Notes: generated by a model from the letters alone, not told the origin. DNA of 64,000 nt from Papaver somniferum (GCF_003573695.1 NW_020650859.1:434001-498000), one strand, 5' to 3'; shown: positions 21,718 to 32,170, numbered from the stretch's first letter. Made by a program: numbers and translations.

Positions 21718-24700
21718 ATGGAAGAAGCAAACAAGAATGAAACAAGGGAAGCAGATACAGCTCTTTTCATGCACGAAGTTGTATTCTTAAACGAAGAGAA
21801 ACTAATACCAAAGAACTACGAATCATATGATGGAGAAGAAGGAATCTGGTATTTAGATAATGGATCCAGCAATCACATGACTGGTAAGAGACACTACTTT
21901 TCTGAACTCAATGAGAAAATCAAAGGACAAGTGAAGTTTGGGGATGGATCTTCTGTAAAAATTGAAGGGAAAGGATCAATTCTATTTCAGAGCAAGATCG
22001 GAGAACAGAAGCTTGTCACAAACATCTACTTCATCCCAAACTTACAAAGCAACATTCTAAGTTTAGGACAAGCTACAGAAGTTGGATGTGATGTTAGAAT
22101 GCGACAAGATTATTTAAAAGTTCATGACCCAAGTGGAAGACTTTTAGTTAGAGTCTCACGCTCACAGAATAGACTCTACAAGATAAGTCTCATGATTGGA
22201 AGGCCATTGTGTCTGAATATGAGACTGGAAGATCAGACATGGAAGTGACACGCAAGGTTAGGACACATAAGTTTCAGAACCTTAAAAACTATGTCTCAGA
22301 ACAAGATGGTTCGAGGACTACCGAAGATAAATGATGAAGCAAAAATATGTGAATCATGTTTAGTTGGGAAACAAACTCGTCAAGGTTTTCCAAAAGCAAA
22401 GACATTCAGAGCCTCAGAGCCATTAGAACTTCTCCATGCTGACTTATGTGGTCCTATCACACCACAGCAGAATGGAGTGGTAGAGAGAAGAAATCGAACT
22501 CTAATGGAGATGACAAGAAGTTCTTTAAAGGCTATGCAGGTCCCTAATTATCTACGGGGAGAAGGTGTACGACACTCCACATACCTAATAAACAGGATAC
22601 CTATGAAAGGTATGAAAGACATGACTCTATATGAAAGTTTGCGAAAGAGAAAACCAAACATAGATCATTTAAGAGTGTTTGGTTGCAAAGCATACGCAAA
22701 AGTTGATTCTGCAAATCTTAAGAAACTGGATGATCGATCTCAGACTCTTGTGCATTTAGGAATTGAGCTTGGATCCAAAGCTTACAGATTATTCAATCCA
22801 ACAACGAAAAGAGTAATAGTGAGTCGAGATGTGGTATTCAAATCAAACTGGAACTGGAAAGAAACTAATGATGGCCCAAGTAGGGATCCAGGAATGTTTC
22901 ACATGAGATGGGGTCAAGTACTTGATGAAGGCGAAGGACCCATAATCATCAATACCAATGGAAACAATGATGTTAATCAAGAAGAAGAAGAGAATAATGA
23001 AAACACTGAGAATAACGAAGAAGTAGAAGAAGAAGAAGAAGAAGAAGAAGAAGAAGATGAGATCGATGAAATAACTCAACCCATTCCACTGCGAAAATCA
23101 ACAAGACATATTCAAAAGCCACAGTATCTGGAGGATTATGTTCTTCAAGCTGCAGAAGAATGTGAGATTATGCTACTTTCTGTTAATGATGAACCAAGGA
23201 ATTTTCAGGAAGCAAAGGTCTCGACTAAATGGACACAAGCATGTAGAGAAGAAATTATTTCAATCAACAGAAACAAGACTTAGTTTCTAGTTGATAAGCC
23301 AGGTGGGGTAAAAGTGATTGGCCTCAAGTGGATCTTCAAAATAAAACGGAATGCTGATGGTACTGTCAATAAATACAAAGCAAAGCTTGTAGCTAAAGGA
23401 TATGTACACGAATCAGGCATAGATTTTGATGAAGTTTTTGCACTAGTTGCTAGAATTGAAACAATACGCTTATTAATTGCAGAGGAAGCATCAAACTCAT
23501 GGGAAATTCACCACTTAGACGTTAAGACATCATTCTTACATGGTGAATTGCGAGAAGATGTGTATGTTGAACAACCAGAAGGTTTTGAAGTAAAAGGACA
23601 AGAGCATAAGGTTTATAAGTTATCAAAAGCTCTATATGGTCTAAGACAAGCTCCTCGAGCCTGGAATACAAAGTTAGATCAAATCTTAAAGGGAATGAGA
23701 TTCATAAAGTGCTCTAAAGAAACATCAGTATACAGAAGAGAAGAAAAGGGAACGCTTCTTGTGATTGCAGTCTATGTAGATGATTTATTTTTGACTGGCA
23801 ACTCCCTTAAGGTGATCAATGAGTTCAAGAGAGAAATGTCATCAAAGTTTGAGATGTCAGACCTCGGAAAACTCACTTATTACCTTGGCATAGAAGTTCA
23901 TCAAGGAGTAGATGGGATTCAGATTAAACAAGAAGCTTATGCAAGGAGAATTCTGAAAGAAGCAGGACTTGAAACTTGTAATCCAACAAGAATTCCAATG
24001 GAATTTGGACTGAAAATTTCAAAAGCACAAGAGGAGCCTGAGATTGATCCAACAAGTTATAGAAGAAATGTTGGATGCCTAAGATACTTATTACACACAA
24101 GACCAGATTTGGCTTTCTCTGTGGAAGTAGCAAGCCGTTATATGCAGAGTCCACGCAAGTCTCATGGTGATGTAATAAAGCAGATATTGAGATATCTAAG
24201 AGGAACAATCAGCTGTGGATTGAAGTATGGTCGAGGAGGATCAAAAGAAATTGTTGGGTATAGTGACAGCAGTCATAATATTGACCAAGATGATGAAAAA
24301 GGTACAACTGGTCATATATTTTATCTAGGAGAAGCACCTATTACATGGTGTTCACAGAAGCAAGACATTGTTGCCCTCTCATCCTGTGAAGCTGAGTTTA
24401 TGGCTGCAACAGAAGCAGCTAAACAATCAATATGGCTTCAAGAATTATTGGGTGAAATCAAAGGAAGAGAACCTGAAAAAGTTCTCATCAAGATTGATAA
24501 TAAGTCTGCAATTGCACTCACTAAAAATCCAGTGTTTCATGGGAAGACGAAACACATTCACAAAAGGTATCATTTCATACGAGAATGTATCGAGAAGGAG
24601 ATCATCAACGTTGAACACATACCATGAACTGAGCAGAAAGCAGATATATTGACAAAGGCATTAGCTCGGATCAAGTTTGAAGAAATGAGGAAATTAATAG

Positions 24701-24730
24701 GAGTACAAGATTTTTCACAAGCACAGTTGA
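21718..24730 (+). pseudogene. Copia Pol (PR-IN-RT-RH), inactivated
   Basis: Protease-region marks (WYLDNGSSNHMTG) lie near 21849. The integrase zinc-binding region ends ESCLVGKQTRQGFPK. The integrase core is deleted between LLHADLCGPITP and PQQNGVVERRNRT, removing the central and third acidic region. An acidic (gaa)n tract lies at 23015-23060. Reverse transcriptase has LDVKTSFLHGEL and the catalytic YVDDLFLTG, and RNase H has SSCEAEFMAATEAAKQ and KTKHIHKRYHFIRE. Stops interrupt at 22246 (TGA), 23281 (TAG) and 24625 (TGA), each at a position where the family normally has Trp, Trp and Gly. Confidence 0.93.
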
Positions 24731-24733
24731 AGC

Positions 24734-24746
24734 TTAAGGGGGAGAA
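24734..24746 (+). other. Polypurine tract
   Basis: aagggggagaa, directly before the 3' LTR, the second-strand priming site of the element. Confidence 0.85.
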
Positions 24747-25040
24747 TGTTGGATTAACTTCAACATAGAAGTCACTAACAAGCTGGTTAGGACAAGATTA
24801 GGAAATTGATGTAATCCTAAGGGAATTAGAAGTCATCTAGTTCTAAGAAAAGGAAAGACATGTAATAAGGTAATAGGACTAGGAAAAGGAATTCATAGTT
24901 CTATATATATGATCACCAAAGTTGTGGTTGATCATATGAGCAAAATTAGAGCTTGTGTTTAGTTTTGAGAAATTTTCTAAACATCAATAAAGAGAGTTGT
25001 CTTTATATAAGCTAAGTTTCATCTTGCAGTTGCCATTAAT
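24747..25040 (+). repeat. 3' LTR of the Copia element
   Basis: 294 bp, near-identical to the 5' LTR, with four substitutions and one missing 'ta'. The sequence just past it, 'caaca', is the inverse of the LTR start 'tgttg'. The 3' edge may therefore lie at 25045, with the corresponding bases lost from the 5' copy. Confidence 0.92.
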
Positions 25041-25629
25041 CAACACCGCCATTTTGAAGGTAGAAATAAAAGGAAGTAAATCAATCCACCTAGTAAGCGA
25101 ATAGACTATAATTAATTTTCGCTCACCTTTAGCTCTCCCTTTTACAAAATCAATTGTAAAAATGAAAGATCCATTTATTACGAGAGGATAATAGTAAAAT
25201 ACAATAAAGTCTAACAAATGATTCTTCTAGGTCTTTTTACGTAACGAAGTAATGTAGGGCATCTGACAGTGATCGCATGAATCTACAGCTTAACGATTAT
25301 ATCTCCGCAAGTTGGCTTGTTGGGTGATAGAGATTTTGTACATATCCCATGCATTGCCATAATTTGGTCAATAAATTTGACAATCTTGCTGTATTCATAA
25401 ATATCTATTGTCAATATTCAAATGTTTGGAGGATTAGTGAATAGTCGTTGCATATACTTGGCTGGATGTAATAATGTTTGAGCCAGTCGTTTTCTGTCTG
25501 ACCAGTGAATTTTCCTGGTTAGGAAATTATATATATCATCTGCAATTTCTATATGATCAGCACAACAAGCCTGTGGTATAGACACTGATTAGATATATAG
25601 AACCAGAGAAAGATCGGATACATAGCAAA
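25041..25629 (+). promoter_or_regulatory. Upstream region of the second DC1 gene
   Basis: No coding sequence was supported. It contains 'aaatttgacaatcttgc' near 25371 and 'agcacaacaagcc' near 25559, both shared with the upstream region of the first DC1 gene, and a TATA-like 'aaattatatatatc' near 25525. The promoter function is inferred from this shared layout. Confidence 0.5.
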
Positions 25630-26637
25630 ATGGCTCCAAGAACCAAAAGTTCTTCACACCAAGAGAAAGAAACTCTGAGACACTTCACCCATCCTCAACA
25701 TGTACTAATGAAGCAAGCTTTCGAAGATATACAAAACGAAGGTTATGATAATGACGAGTTTGTATGTGATGGATGCGGCATGGATGGTTCTGGTGTTAGA
25801 TATCACTGCAAACAATGTGGTTTCGATCTCCACGAGGATTGTGCAACATGTCCTGAGGATATCACCTCTTACATTCATCCTAATCATCCATTGCAACGGA
25901 TGTGGAAGGGACCAGATGGTCAGTCGCGTCCTTGCAATGTCTGTGGTGATCAAGTCAAAGGTCTTTTCTACAAATGCTCATCTGGTGCTGCTGAGAAACG
26001 CTACGGGCTGCATTACTTCTTCATTCATCCCGTATGCTCCAAACTGCAATTGCAAATGCGCCATTCAATTGACGCAAATCATCCACTCAAGCTTCAATCG
26101 GTTCCAGTAATTCGTGAGGCCTGGTGTGCTATCTGTAGAAAACTTGTTTCTTCCGCTTCGTGGAGTTACAGATGTGATCCGTGTGGAGTCAATATTCATC
26201 CTCAGTGTATTACACTTCCATATCAAAATGTTCAGTCTTCTGGAACTCGTTCTTCTGAAAATCAATCTTCTGGAACTCGTCCTTATGGAAATCAATCTTC
26301 TGGAACTCGTCCTTATGGAAATCAATCTTCTGGTACTCGTCCTTCTGGAAATCAATCTTCTGGTACTCGTCCTTCTGGAAATAAATCTTCTGGAACTCGT
26401 CCTTCTGGAAATCAATCTTCTGGAACTCGTCCTTATGGAAATCAATCTTCTGGTACTCGTCCTTCTGGAAATCAATCTTCTGGAACTCGTCCTTCTGGAA
26501 ATCAATCTTCGGGAACTCGCTCTTCCGCCGTATCACAAGTGGAACAGGCTGCTGCAGATGCGGATGCTTTGGCAGCTGCTATGTACGCTACTAAAATATC
26601 AGCAAAATCAAATAAAAATATTTTAGATTGTATTTAG
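25630..26637 (+). CDS. DC1 domain protein 2 with tandem 10-residue repeats, 335 aa
   Basis: Single-exon DC1 protein with three full modules: residues 18-73 (HFTHPQH ... CDGCGMDG ... YHCKQCGFDLHEDC), 86-136 (HPLQRMWKG ... CNVCGDQV ... FIHPVC) and 151-193 (HPLKLQSVP ... CAICRKLV ... RCDPCGVNIHPQC). Residues 201-299 are ten copies of a 10-residue unit of the type NQSSGTRPSG, encoded by a 30-bp minisatellite. The tail (AVSQVEQAAADADALAAAMY) is an Ala-rich helix almost identical to that of the first DC1 gene. The Ser/Thr/Arg-rich linker should be disordered and could be phosphorylated. Zinc binding is known for the family, while the role of this gene is unknown. The start MAPRTKSSS matches the MAPR start of its neighbour. 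Confidence 0.9.
   Translation: MAPRTKSSSHQEKETLRHFTHPQHVLMKQAFEDIQNEGYDNDEFVCDGCGMDGSGVRYHCKQCGFDLHEDCATCPEDITSYIHPNHPLQRMWKGPDGQSRPCNVCGDQVKGLFYKCSSGAAEKRYGLHYFFIHPVCSKLQLQMRHSIDANHPLKLQSVPVIREAWCAICRKLVSSASWSYRCDPCGVNIHPQCITLPYQNVQSSGTRSSENQSSGTRPYGNQSSGTRPYGNQSSGTRPSGNQSSGTRPSGNKSSGTRPSGNQSSGTRPYGNQSSGTRPSGNQSSGTRPSGNQSSGTRSSAVSQVEQAAADADALAAAMYATKISAKSNKNILDCI
26230..26526 (+). repeat. Coding minisatellite, 30-bp unit, about ten copies
   Basis: The unit is based on 'aatcaatcttctggaactcg' plus ten more bases, repeats exactly every 30 bp and stays in frame. Copies differ mainly at third positions and at a Tyr/Ser codon (cctTATgga versus cctTCTgga). The related gene at 17301 has a single copy. 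Confidence 0.95.
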
Positions 26638-26819
26638 TTAGTGCATCCAACGTTTTGTGTTCAGATTGTGTATCTTACATCCATAGAAGATCACCCATTA
26701 TGATATGTCAAAGTGGCAAATTTATTTGCTTTTCTACCGTAATAAGATATTATGATTTTTTTTTATCTTTTATCAAATAAAAATAGAATAAAAATATTAA
26801 GAAATTTTGCCAAATTTCA

Positions 26820-26920
26820 ACACGCCACCACTGTTTGTCCTCATACAAAGCATTGCCTTAACTTTATGCATCGCCGTGAAATTTGACAATCCTGCTAAGG
26901 CAAAAAACCAAGGCACAACA
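26820..26920 (+). promoter_or_regulatory. Orphan copy of a DC1-type upstream block
   Basis: 'ctgtttgtcctca', 'ttaactttatgc' and 'gccgtgaaatttgacaatcc', then 'ggcacaacagcc', occur in the same order as in the upstream region of the first DC1 gene at 17050-17260. No DC1 reading frame follows: the sequence runs into a LINE-like relic and organelle DNA. It is probably what is left of a fifth DC1 gene. Confidence 0.5.
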
Positions 26921-26929
26921 GCCAACTAA

Positions 26930-27660
26930 ATTACTGTCTCTAGGCTCTTAGAACTTTTTCTTTGCAGGGGTTCTCTTGCCGCGACCTACAACTCTTGACT
27001 AGTCTCCCTATTCCATAATAGTCTTGCTCGTTCCTTATCTGTTCTTGAGGACTTGTACCTGTAGGCGATACCTTCATAGATATTTTCCTTTCCTCCATGA
27101 GGAACACCTAATAAGGTACTGCATCACAGAAGTTTATCCATGTGTTGCTCTTTAGTCCAAGATTTCGTCTTCAATGGGTTTAAACTTCTCCACACGTCTC
27201 TTCATAATTGGTTTCATATATCTGACTCCTCACTTGAGTCTACACAATCATCCACGAACATGTCTTATTTATTGTGTTTATCATTGGTGTTTCCTTGAGA
27301 CACAAAAGTCTCCACAGAAGGAAGGTCTTCATTAACCCCAATAAGAGATTCAAAAGAATTCTTATTCTTGAGCTCTTCTACTTTCTTTTCATTCTCTTTG
27401 CTACTTCCCTTGTTCTTTCTCCTGACATATTTCCATTCCACATCAGGGGACTCTCCCTTCTCCTCATCAGAGATAAGCACAGCGCTATCTACCATCTCTT
27501 CATTAGACTGTACATGGACTTCCCCTTTTTCTTTATTGTCAGCGTTCTGCTCATTCCTAGGAGTCCCCAAAGTTCCAAACTTATCGTTATCAGTCTCGGA
27601 GACAATGTTTACATTCATATCCGCATTGACGATCTCTATATCTAGTCTTTGTGCAGTAAA
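26930..27660 (-). pseudogene. LINE ORF1-like remnant
   Basis: On the minus strand an open frame (to 27265) reads SPDVEWKYVRRKNKGSSKEN and KNKNSFESLIGVNEDLPSVE. This is an acidic and Lys-rich region like the end of plant LINE ORF1 proteins, where a 'W.xV.rrk' and 'NrFesL' pattern is common. Past its stop, similar but broken frames continue to about 26930. At its upstream side the sequence changes abruptly near 27660. Identity as LINE rather than another gene is uncertain. Confidence 0.4.
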
Positions 27661-28199
27661 CCCCCTCCGGGCGGTCGTCTGTCGTCGTAAAGTAGTCCCC
27701 GCGAAGCTTTCGGGAAGAGGGGTAGTCTTGTGCGTAAGCATAGCATTTCTGGTCGAACCCGACCAACCCAACTAAGTAGAACCGAACCTGATCATACCAC
27801 ATCACATCACTTATTCTACTGGATCTTACGGAGCCTGGTGATGCACGACATGATTCGTCTCTAATCATAGAAAAAATTCTCCTCAAGCGAACCATCTTAT
27901 CTTCTGTATGGGGCGTACGTCAATTCCAATGTGGCGGATAAAATCATATCTCCTGGATTATAAAATTATATTTGTAGGCGCCAAAGGAGCTGCATAGCCC
28001 CCGGGATGGGATCTTCATCTCTACCTCAATCATCCCACCAATTGGAACAGCTAGGCAGCTATGAAAGGAATCAAGAAAGTTGGGGGCAATAGGTCCCCTT
28101 ATTCTAGCTGGGCAAGAAAACGCCCTTCCCTCAAAACTAATATTCAGTAGGGTGGTTCCAGTGACGGCAAGCAAAGCGAAAGGAAGCTCATATGAGGTT

Positions 28200-28317
<118 letters not shown>

Positions 28318-28332
28318 TTAGGTTCTTACCAT

Positions 28333-28475
28333 TCAATGAGCATCTTGTATTTCATAGAATTTTGGAGAAATATAATCCTTACGTAAGGGTCATCCTATCC
28401 AACTTTCAGGCATCAAAATAAGTTTCAGGCGTGGATGATTATCACAAGAGATTCCCAACATATCATAAGATTCCC
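28333..28475 (-). pseudogene. ndhJ: Plastid ndhJ 3' fragment
   Basis: Ends with YISPKFYEIQDAH and the natural stop, preceded by [20 protein letters not shown] and MPESWIG. A TGA replaces the Trp codon of GWPLRKDY. It is the C-terminal quarter of the plastid NDH complex subunit J. Confidence 0.9.
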
Positions 28476-28640
28476 GTTGATATAAGAAGTCCAATTGGAG
28501 CAATACTTGAAATAAAAATCCATAAAAAAACACATATACTGAGATCAGCTAAAACAAGACGATATCCAAAAGGAATTACTGAATAACTTAGTAAAATGGA
28601 TATGACTGTTATAGAGGGTGCGAGTCTGATTAAAAGAATA
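28476..28640 (-). pseudogene. ndhA: Plastid ndhA fragment
   Basis: Reads [20 protein letters not shown] then [20 protein letters not shown], an internal membrane stretch of NdhA. It is joined directly to ndhJ on one side and petD on the other, an order not found in plastid genomes. Confidence 0.9.
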
Positions 28641-28648
28641 TCCCCTCT

Positions 28649-28810
28649 AGGCCATGCGGGATCTCCATAATAATTATGACCCATCCCTTTTGCCAATTTG
28701 GCTCTTAATACAGGATCATTCAAGTCAGGTTTTTTTGTTATTGGGATAGGTGAATTCGTATGGATCATCCCTCGAAGGAACCAGACGTGATAATTTTTCA
28801 TCATCCGGCT
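28649..28810 (-). pseudogene. petD: Plastid petD fragment with intron end
   Basis: Start of petD exon 2: [18 protein letters not shown], then [12 protein letters not shown], where the match stops. The ~70 bases upstream, ending 'cacctatcccaat', look like the last domains of the petD group II intron. The copy therefore derives from DNA or unspliced RNA rather than spliced mRNA. Confidence 0.9.
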
Positions 28811-29142
28811 CGAGCAAGAATCAAAGGAGTAAAATAGATCTATATAAAATCTATATGTCATCCATATCCACACATATATAACTCTATGTGAGAAAAGATT
28901 TATCAGATGCAATTTTCTGGAGTTGCAACTACCCATTGCAAAGAATTCAGTTCCTGCTTGTAACTGCCCAATACCCGCCTACTCGGGTATTGTATGGATA
29001 TGCAGGAAGGGGGTGCTCCTAGGTGTGTGTTTGTTCGCGAGAAAGAATTCTGTAGTTATCCAGTTTGGGGGGTGTGGACACACTTGCGCGAATTCGGGTA
29101 ACCGCTAAAATGGAGGAGGAATAGAAAGGAAACTCCGACCAG

Positions 29143-29322
29143 GGATGGTCCTTGGCCTATTTCAGGTTCACTCGGGGCTTTAGAAACTATCGTAGGAGGT
29201 GTGATGTACATGCATTCATATCAAGGGGGTCCAAGACTTCTCAATTTAGGTCTCATCTTGATACAATATACCATGTTCGTATGGTGGCGGATACCTTGGA
29301 AGGACATCATACCTAAGTCGTA
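29143..29322 (+). pseudogene. cox3: Mitochondrial cox3 5' fragment
   Basis: Plus strand reads [20 protein letters not shown], then YMHSYQGG and YTMFVWWR, near the N-terminus of cytochrome oxidase subunit 3. A gap of about six codons follows, after which bases encoding TLEGHHTKVV continue in another phase. This is the one clearly mitochondrial piece, flanked on both sides by plastid-derived DNA. Confidence 0.88.
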
Positions 29323-29325
29323 CAA

Positions 29326-29490
29326 GTACGGATACCTTGTCGCGACTTCACTCCAGTCACTAGCCTTTCCTTCGGCATCCCCCTCCTTGCGGTTAAGGTA
29401 ACGACTTCGGGCATGGCCAACTCCCATAGTGTGACAGGCGGTGTGTACAAGGCCCGAGAACGAATTCACCACCGTATGACTGACCAGTAA
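29326..29490 (-). rRNA. rrn16: Plastid 16S rRNA 3' fragment
   Basis: The plus strand shows the complement of the 3' end of 16S rRNA: 'cgacttcactccagtcacta', 'catccccctccttgcggtta', 'tgacaggcggtgtgtacaag' and 'gaacgaattcaccaccgtat'. It is partial (about 165 of 1490 bases) with several substitutions, so it is a non-functional copy. The sequence fits plastid 16S better than mitochondrial 18S. Confidence 0.88.
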
Positions 29491-29546
29491 TTACTAGAAT
29501 ATCACAGAATTTTTTTTTTTTTTCTGAATTGTTCATTCAATTCATT

Positions 29547-29642
29547 TCAAATAAGTTGTATCTTGTTCAGACCAATAAAAAGAGCGGGAGTTATAGTTGA
29601 AGCCGCAAGTAGAAAACCGAAATAATTAGTTAGAGTAGGCAT
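29547..29642 (-). pseudogene. petL: petL copy with an intact reading frame
   Basis: ATG at 29642 to TGA at 29547 encodes 31 residues, [14 protein letters not shown]... ending GLNKIQLI. This is the length and pattern of cytochrome b6f subunit PetL, with a few substitutions. The frame is open, but the gene lies in a nuclear organelle-DNA mosaic without an evident promoter or transit peptide, so it is most likely a silent copy. Confidence 0.85.
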
Positions 29643-29851
29643 ACATGAGCTAAATAAGATACGTTTTTTTATACATATGGTGATAAACATTTACCTAAGT
29701 TTACATTACATAAAAAAAAACTGACAAAATCTGCTCCAATTAAAGGTTTTTGATTCATCGGTCATTATGGAAGGAACTAACAAAGATAGGGTAACAGAAG
29801 TAGAAAAAAGATTGATCTAGTGATCCATAATCTGTAACATCTAACAGAATT

Positions 29852-29985
29852 AAGCCTTGGCTAAACCTTGGAAATCTTAATGCCATAATACTTTTCAAAT
29901 CCTCCAAGCCATTATCCTACTGCAGTAATTCTTGCTAAGAAGAACGCCCATGTTGTGGCAATTCCACCCAGAAGGCTAGCCAAAA
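29852..29985 (-). pseudogene. psaA: Plastid psaA/psaB junction fragment
   Basis: Minus strand reads LLGGIATTWAFFLARITAVG with the psaA stop at 29914-29912. The short psaA-psaB spacer follows, then the psaB start ATG at 29886 with MALRFPRFSQGL before the match ends. It is a second, separate piece of psaB in the mosaic. Confidence 0.88.
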
Positions 29986-30060
29986 GTCTCTGTTTGTTGA
30001 AGGACTAAACCGAAGTAACCGCGGAGCTAGAAGCGAGGGCCACGTTGAAAGGTGTTGTTA

Positions 30061-30789
30061 CGGAGAAGTGGATTCCTTCCTGAAGAAAGGGCTGATTATC
30101 TATTTATGATTATAGATAATCATAAATTGATAAATAATTTTGATATAATCATTTTCAAAATAAATTTTTCCAAACACTTTTTTTCAAATAATTGATTATC
30201 TTAGAATGATGATCTCGAAAAGGAGAAGAAAGAACAATGATCTACGATATAATTTTAGTCATATGTTCTTTTTTTGTCTCTCTCTTGATAGTTTAGAGAA
30301 AATAAGAAGAAAAAATTCAATTTAAGTTTCTTAGAAAAAATAAGAACGCGCAATTGGGGGATAGAGAAAAAAGACAAAAATTAGATCCAAATATCAAATC
30401 AGTGTCACCCATTATCTAACTATTTTTATAAATTCCTAATCTACCCCTCACTAATCATGCTTAATGGTTAATTATAATTAGTTAAGTTAATAAGTTCGTT
30501 TGATGATGATTGGTATAAATCATTAACGTTGAATTTGCTGATACAACAACATTAAATCAAGATATTTATGATCATGAAGCTTTAGGTGATGAACCAACCC
30601 AAGAAAGTAAACATGCTGAACATACAAGTACTCCAATTACCCTTGTATAGGTATTAGTGTATTGAAATTTGATATATTTTCATTGATCCGCCATTGTTAT
30701 GCCTGAAAAACTCAGCGCGGACATGGTCGATTCCCAAAAGAACCATGCCGGTTTGAGGACAAAAACATACAGAAAAATTTGTCTGAAAT
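30061..30789. other. AT-rich spacer, no gene
   Basis: It begins near a hairpin (tgattatctat/atagataatca, about 30092-30122). No coding region and no recognisable element boundary were found. Confidence 0.4.
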
Positions 30790-31035
30790 AGCAAGTACCG
30801 GCATGGTATTCATCCTGAATAATAATGCCGGAACTCAGTACCGACATGGTCTTCATCCTGAATAACCATGCCGGAACTCAGTACTGGCATGGTCTTCATC
30901 CTAAATAACCATGCCGGAACTGAGGAACCCACTATCGGCATGGTCTTCATCACTACCAGCATGATCTTCATCACTTCTGGCATGGTCTTCATCATTTCCG
31001 ACATGGTCTTTATCACTTACGGCATTGTCTTCATC
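30790..31035. repeat. Two-type minisatellite built on 'ggcatggtcttcatc'
   Basis: The left half has ~54-bp units (ggcatggtcttcatcctgaa ... aaccatgccggaactcagta), in which ggcatgg and ccatgcc form inverted pairs. The right half switches to ~24-bp units of ggcatggtcttcatcac plus a few bases. On the minus strand the short units encode an Asp/Glu/His-rich SDEDHAG-like repeat. There is no ATG-started frame, so it was not called as a gene. Confidence 0.8.
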
Positions 31036-32083
31036 ACTTTCGAATGTTAAAAAAAAATCGGTTTCAAAGTGAGGAGCCGGTAGAGAAGGAGAAGAGAATT
31101 TGAAAGGGAGTGAGGAATATTTAGGTTTCAAAGCCCTAACCCTAAAAGAGATTAATAAGAGCTGAAGATGGAAATGGGGGATATGTTTTTGTTTTCTGAT
31201 TTTAAGTTTCTTAATTTTTATTTTGAGGGAAGGGTGTTTTAGTATTTTCGCCTCAAAAAACACCTCTTAGCAGACACCTTTGGTTGGGGGAAGTAATTCA
31301 TATCCCCCATTTAGTTTTCATATCCCCCAAACGTGGGTTCAAAAATAATTGATTATAATAAATTTTCAAAACAATTTTTTTTCCTGTTTATGGAAATAAT
31401 TAATTTCTTCAATTATGATTAAAATAAGCAATTATTATGATAGTTATCAAACGCATATAGAATCCATTATAATCTGCATAAAGAATTATAGACTGATAAT
31501 CCATTAAAAAAATGGTTACCAAACTGCCCCACTATGTAAGTTTAAGACTCGGGGAGAGCCAGGGAGATACAGACACACATCTAACAATTTGAAAAAAAAA
31601 ATTATGAGACTTTCTTTGGTATGAACCATTTTTTGAGGCACACTCAGAAAATTTTGCGCACACAAAATGATTATCCTAGCTAGAGTGGTGTTGGGCGTCC
31701 GTAAGATCAACCACGACCAAGATCATCTCCTTCAGTTAGTCACTCGCTTCCGGGTTCAAAATTTTATTCTTTCGTACCTTGGTAACTTGTTGGTTAAGAT
31801 ACCGCCAAAAAGTATCATTTTTTATGAAACGAGACGAAAGTATCATATTTTTAGAAAACGGAGTGAGAATATCACTTTTCTGGAACGAGATGAAAGTAGT
31901 TGACGCAGTTTCAATGACTATTAATACTAGTTTATTTAGGATATCCCATTTTTGCCACAATTCATAAGAATATTTCATGAAGTATTACACACGGTAATGG
32001 AGTATTTATTCATTCTTTGATGACCAAGTCTGTACTCGTTTGCTTGTTCTTATGTTCATTCACTTGTTTGTTTAATCGTTAGA
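31036..32083. other. Spacer, no gene supported
   Basis: AT-rich. 31800-31905 contains several short direct repeats of 'agtatcatttttt' and 'gaaagtatcat'. No recognisable coding sequence. Confidence 0.4.
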
Positions 32084-32170
32084 CTGAATAATCCAATTCA
32101 GGAATAAATCACTAAGACGTGCAGTACTACGCAGCACTGACAGCAATAACCGACCAGTTGACTACGCTAG
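32084..32170 (+). promoter_or_regulatory. Conserved upstream block of DC1 gene 3
   Basis: Shared in order with 36930-37020 upstream of the fourth DC1 gene: 'gaataaatcacta', 'tgtgcactactacgc' type, 'agcaataa', and 'gttgactacg' with a W-box core TTGAC. W-boxes are WRKY-factor sites, which suggests stress-responsive control, but this is inference from a short motif. Confidence 0.5.

Larger units (their letters stand above)
20548..25040 (+). mobile_element. Copia LTR retrotransposon, both LTRs present, defective
   Basis: A complete-length but dead Ty1/copia element. Two LTRs (20548-20843 and 24747-25040) flank a primer-binding site, Gag, protease, integrase, reverse transcriptase and RNase H in copia order, with a polypurine tract before the 3' LTR. 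The LTRs differ by four substitutions and one 2-bp indel by eye, so insertion was fairly recent. Coding damage includes two Gag frameshifts, a deletion in integrase and three in-frame stops. A clean 5-bp target-site duplication was not found: 'atcag' before the 5' LTR resembles 'atcaa' at the 3' end only if the LTR is taken to end at 'catta'. Confidence 0.95.

Noticed and set aside
22843..23079. Minus-strand Phe-rich frame within Copia Pol
   Set aside because: Complement of the (gaa)n acidic tract of Pol.
20543..25045. A clean 5-bp target-site duplication for the first Copia element
   Set aside because: Candidate pairs (atcag/atcaa) have a mismatch and depend on where the LTR end is drawn, so none is claimed.
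26065..26536. Repetitive frames on the opposite strand and in another phase of DC1 gene 2
   Set aside because: They are shadows of the 30-bp minisatellite. The DC1 frame carries the zinc modules and is the real one.
30901..31263. 120-codon minus-strand frame with SDEDHAG repeats
   Set aside because: It starts at GTG, not ATG, and is made largely of the minisatellite. No supporting signals.
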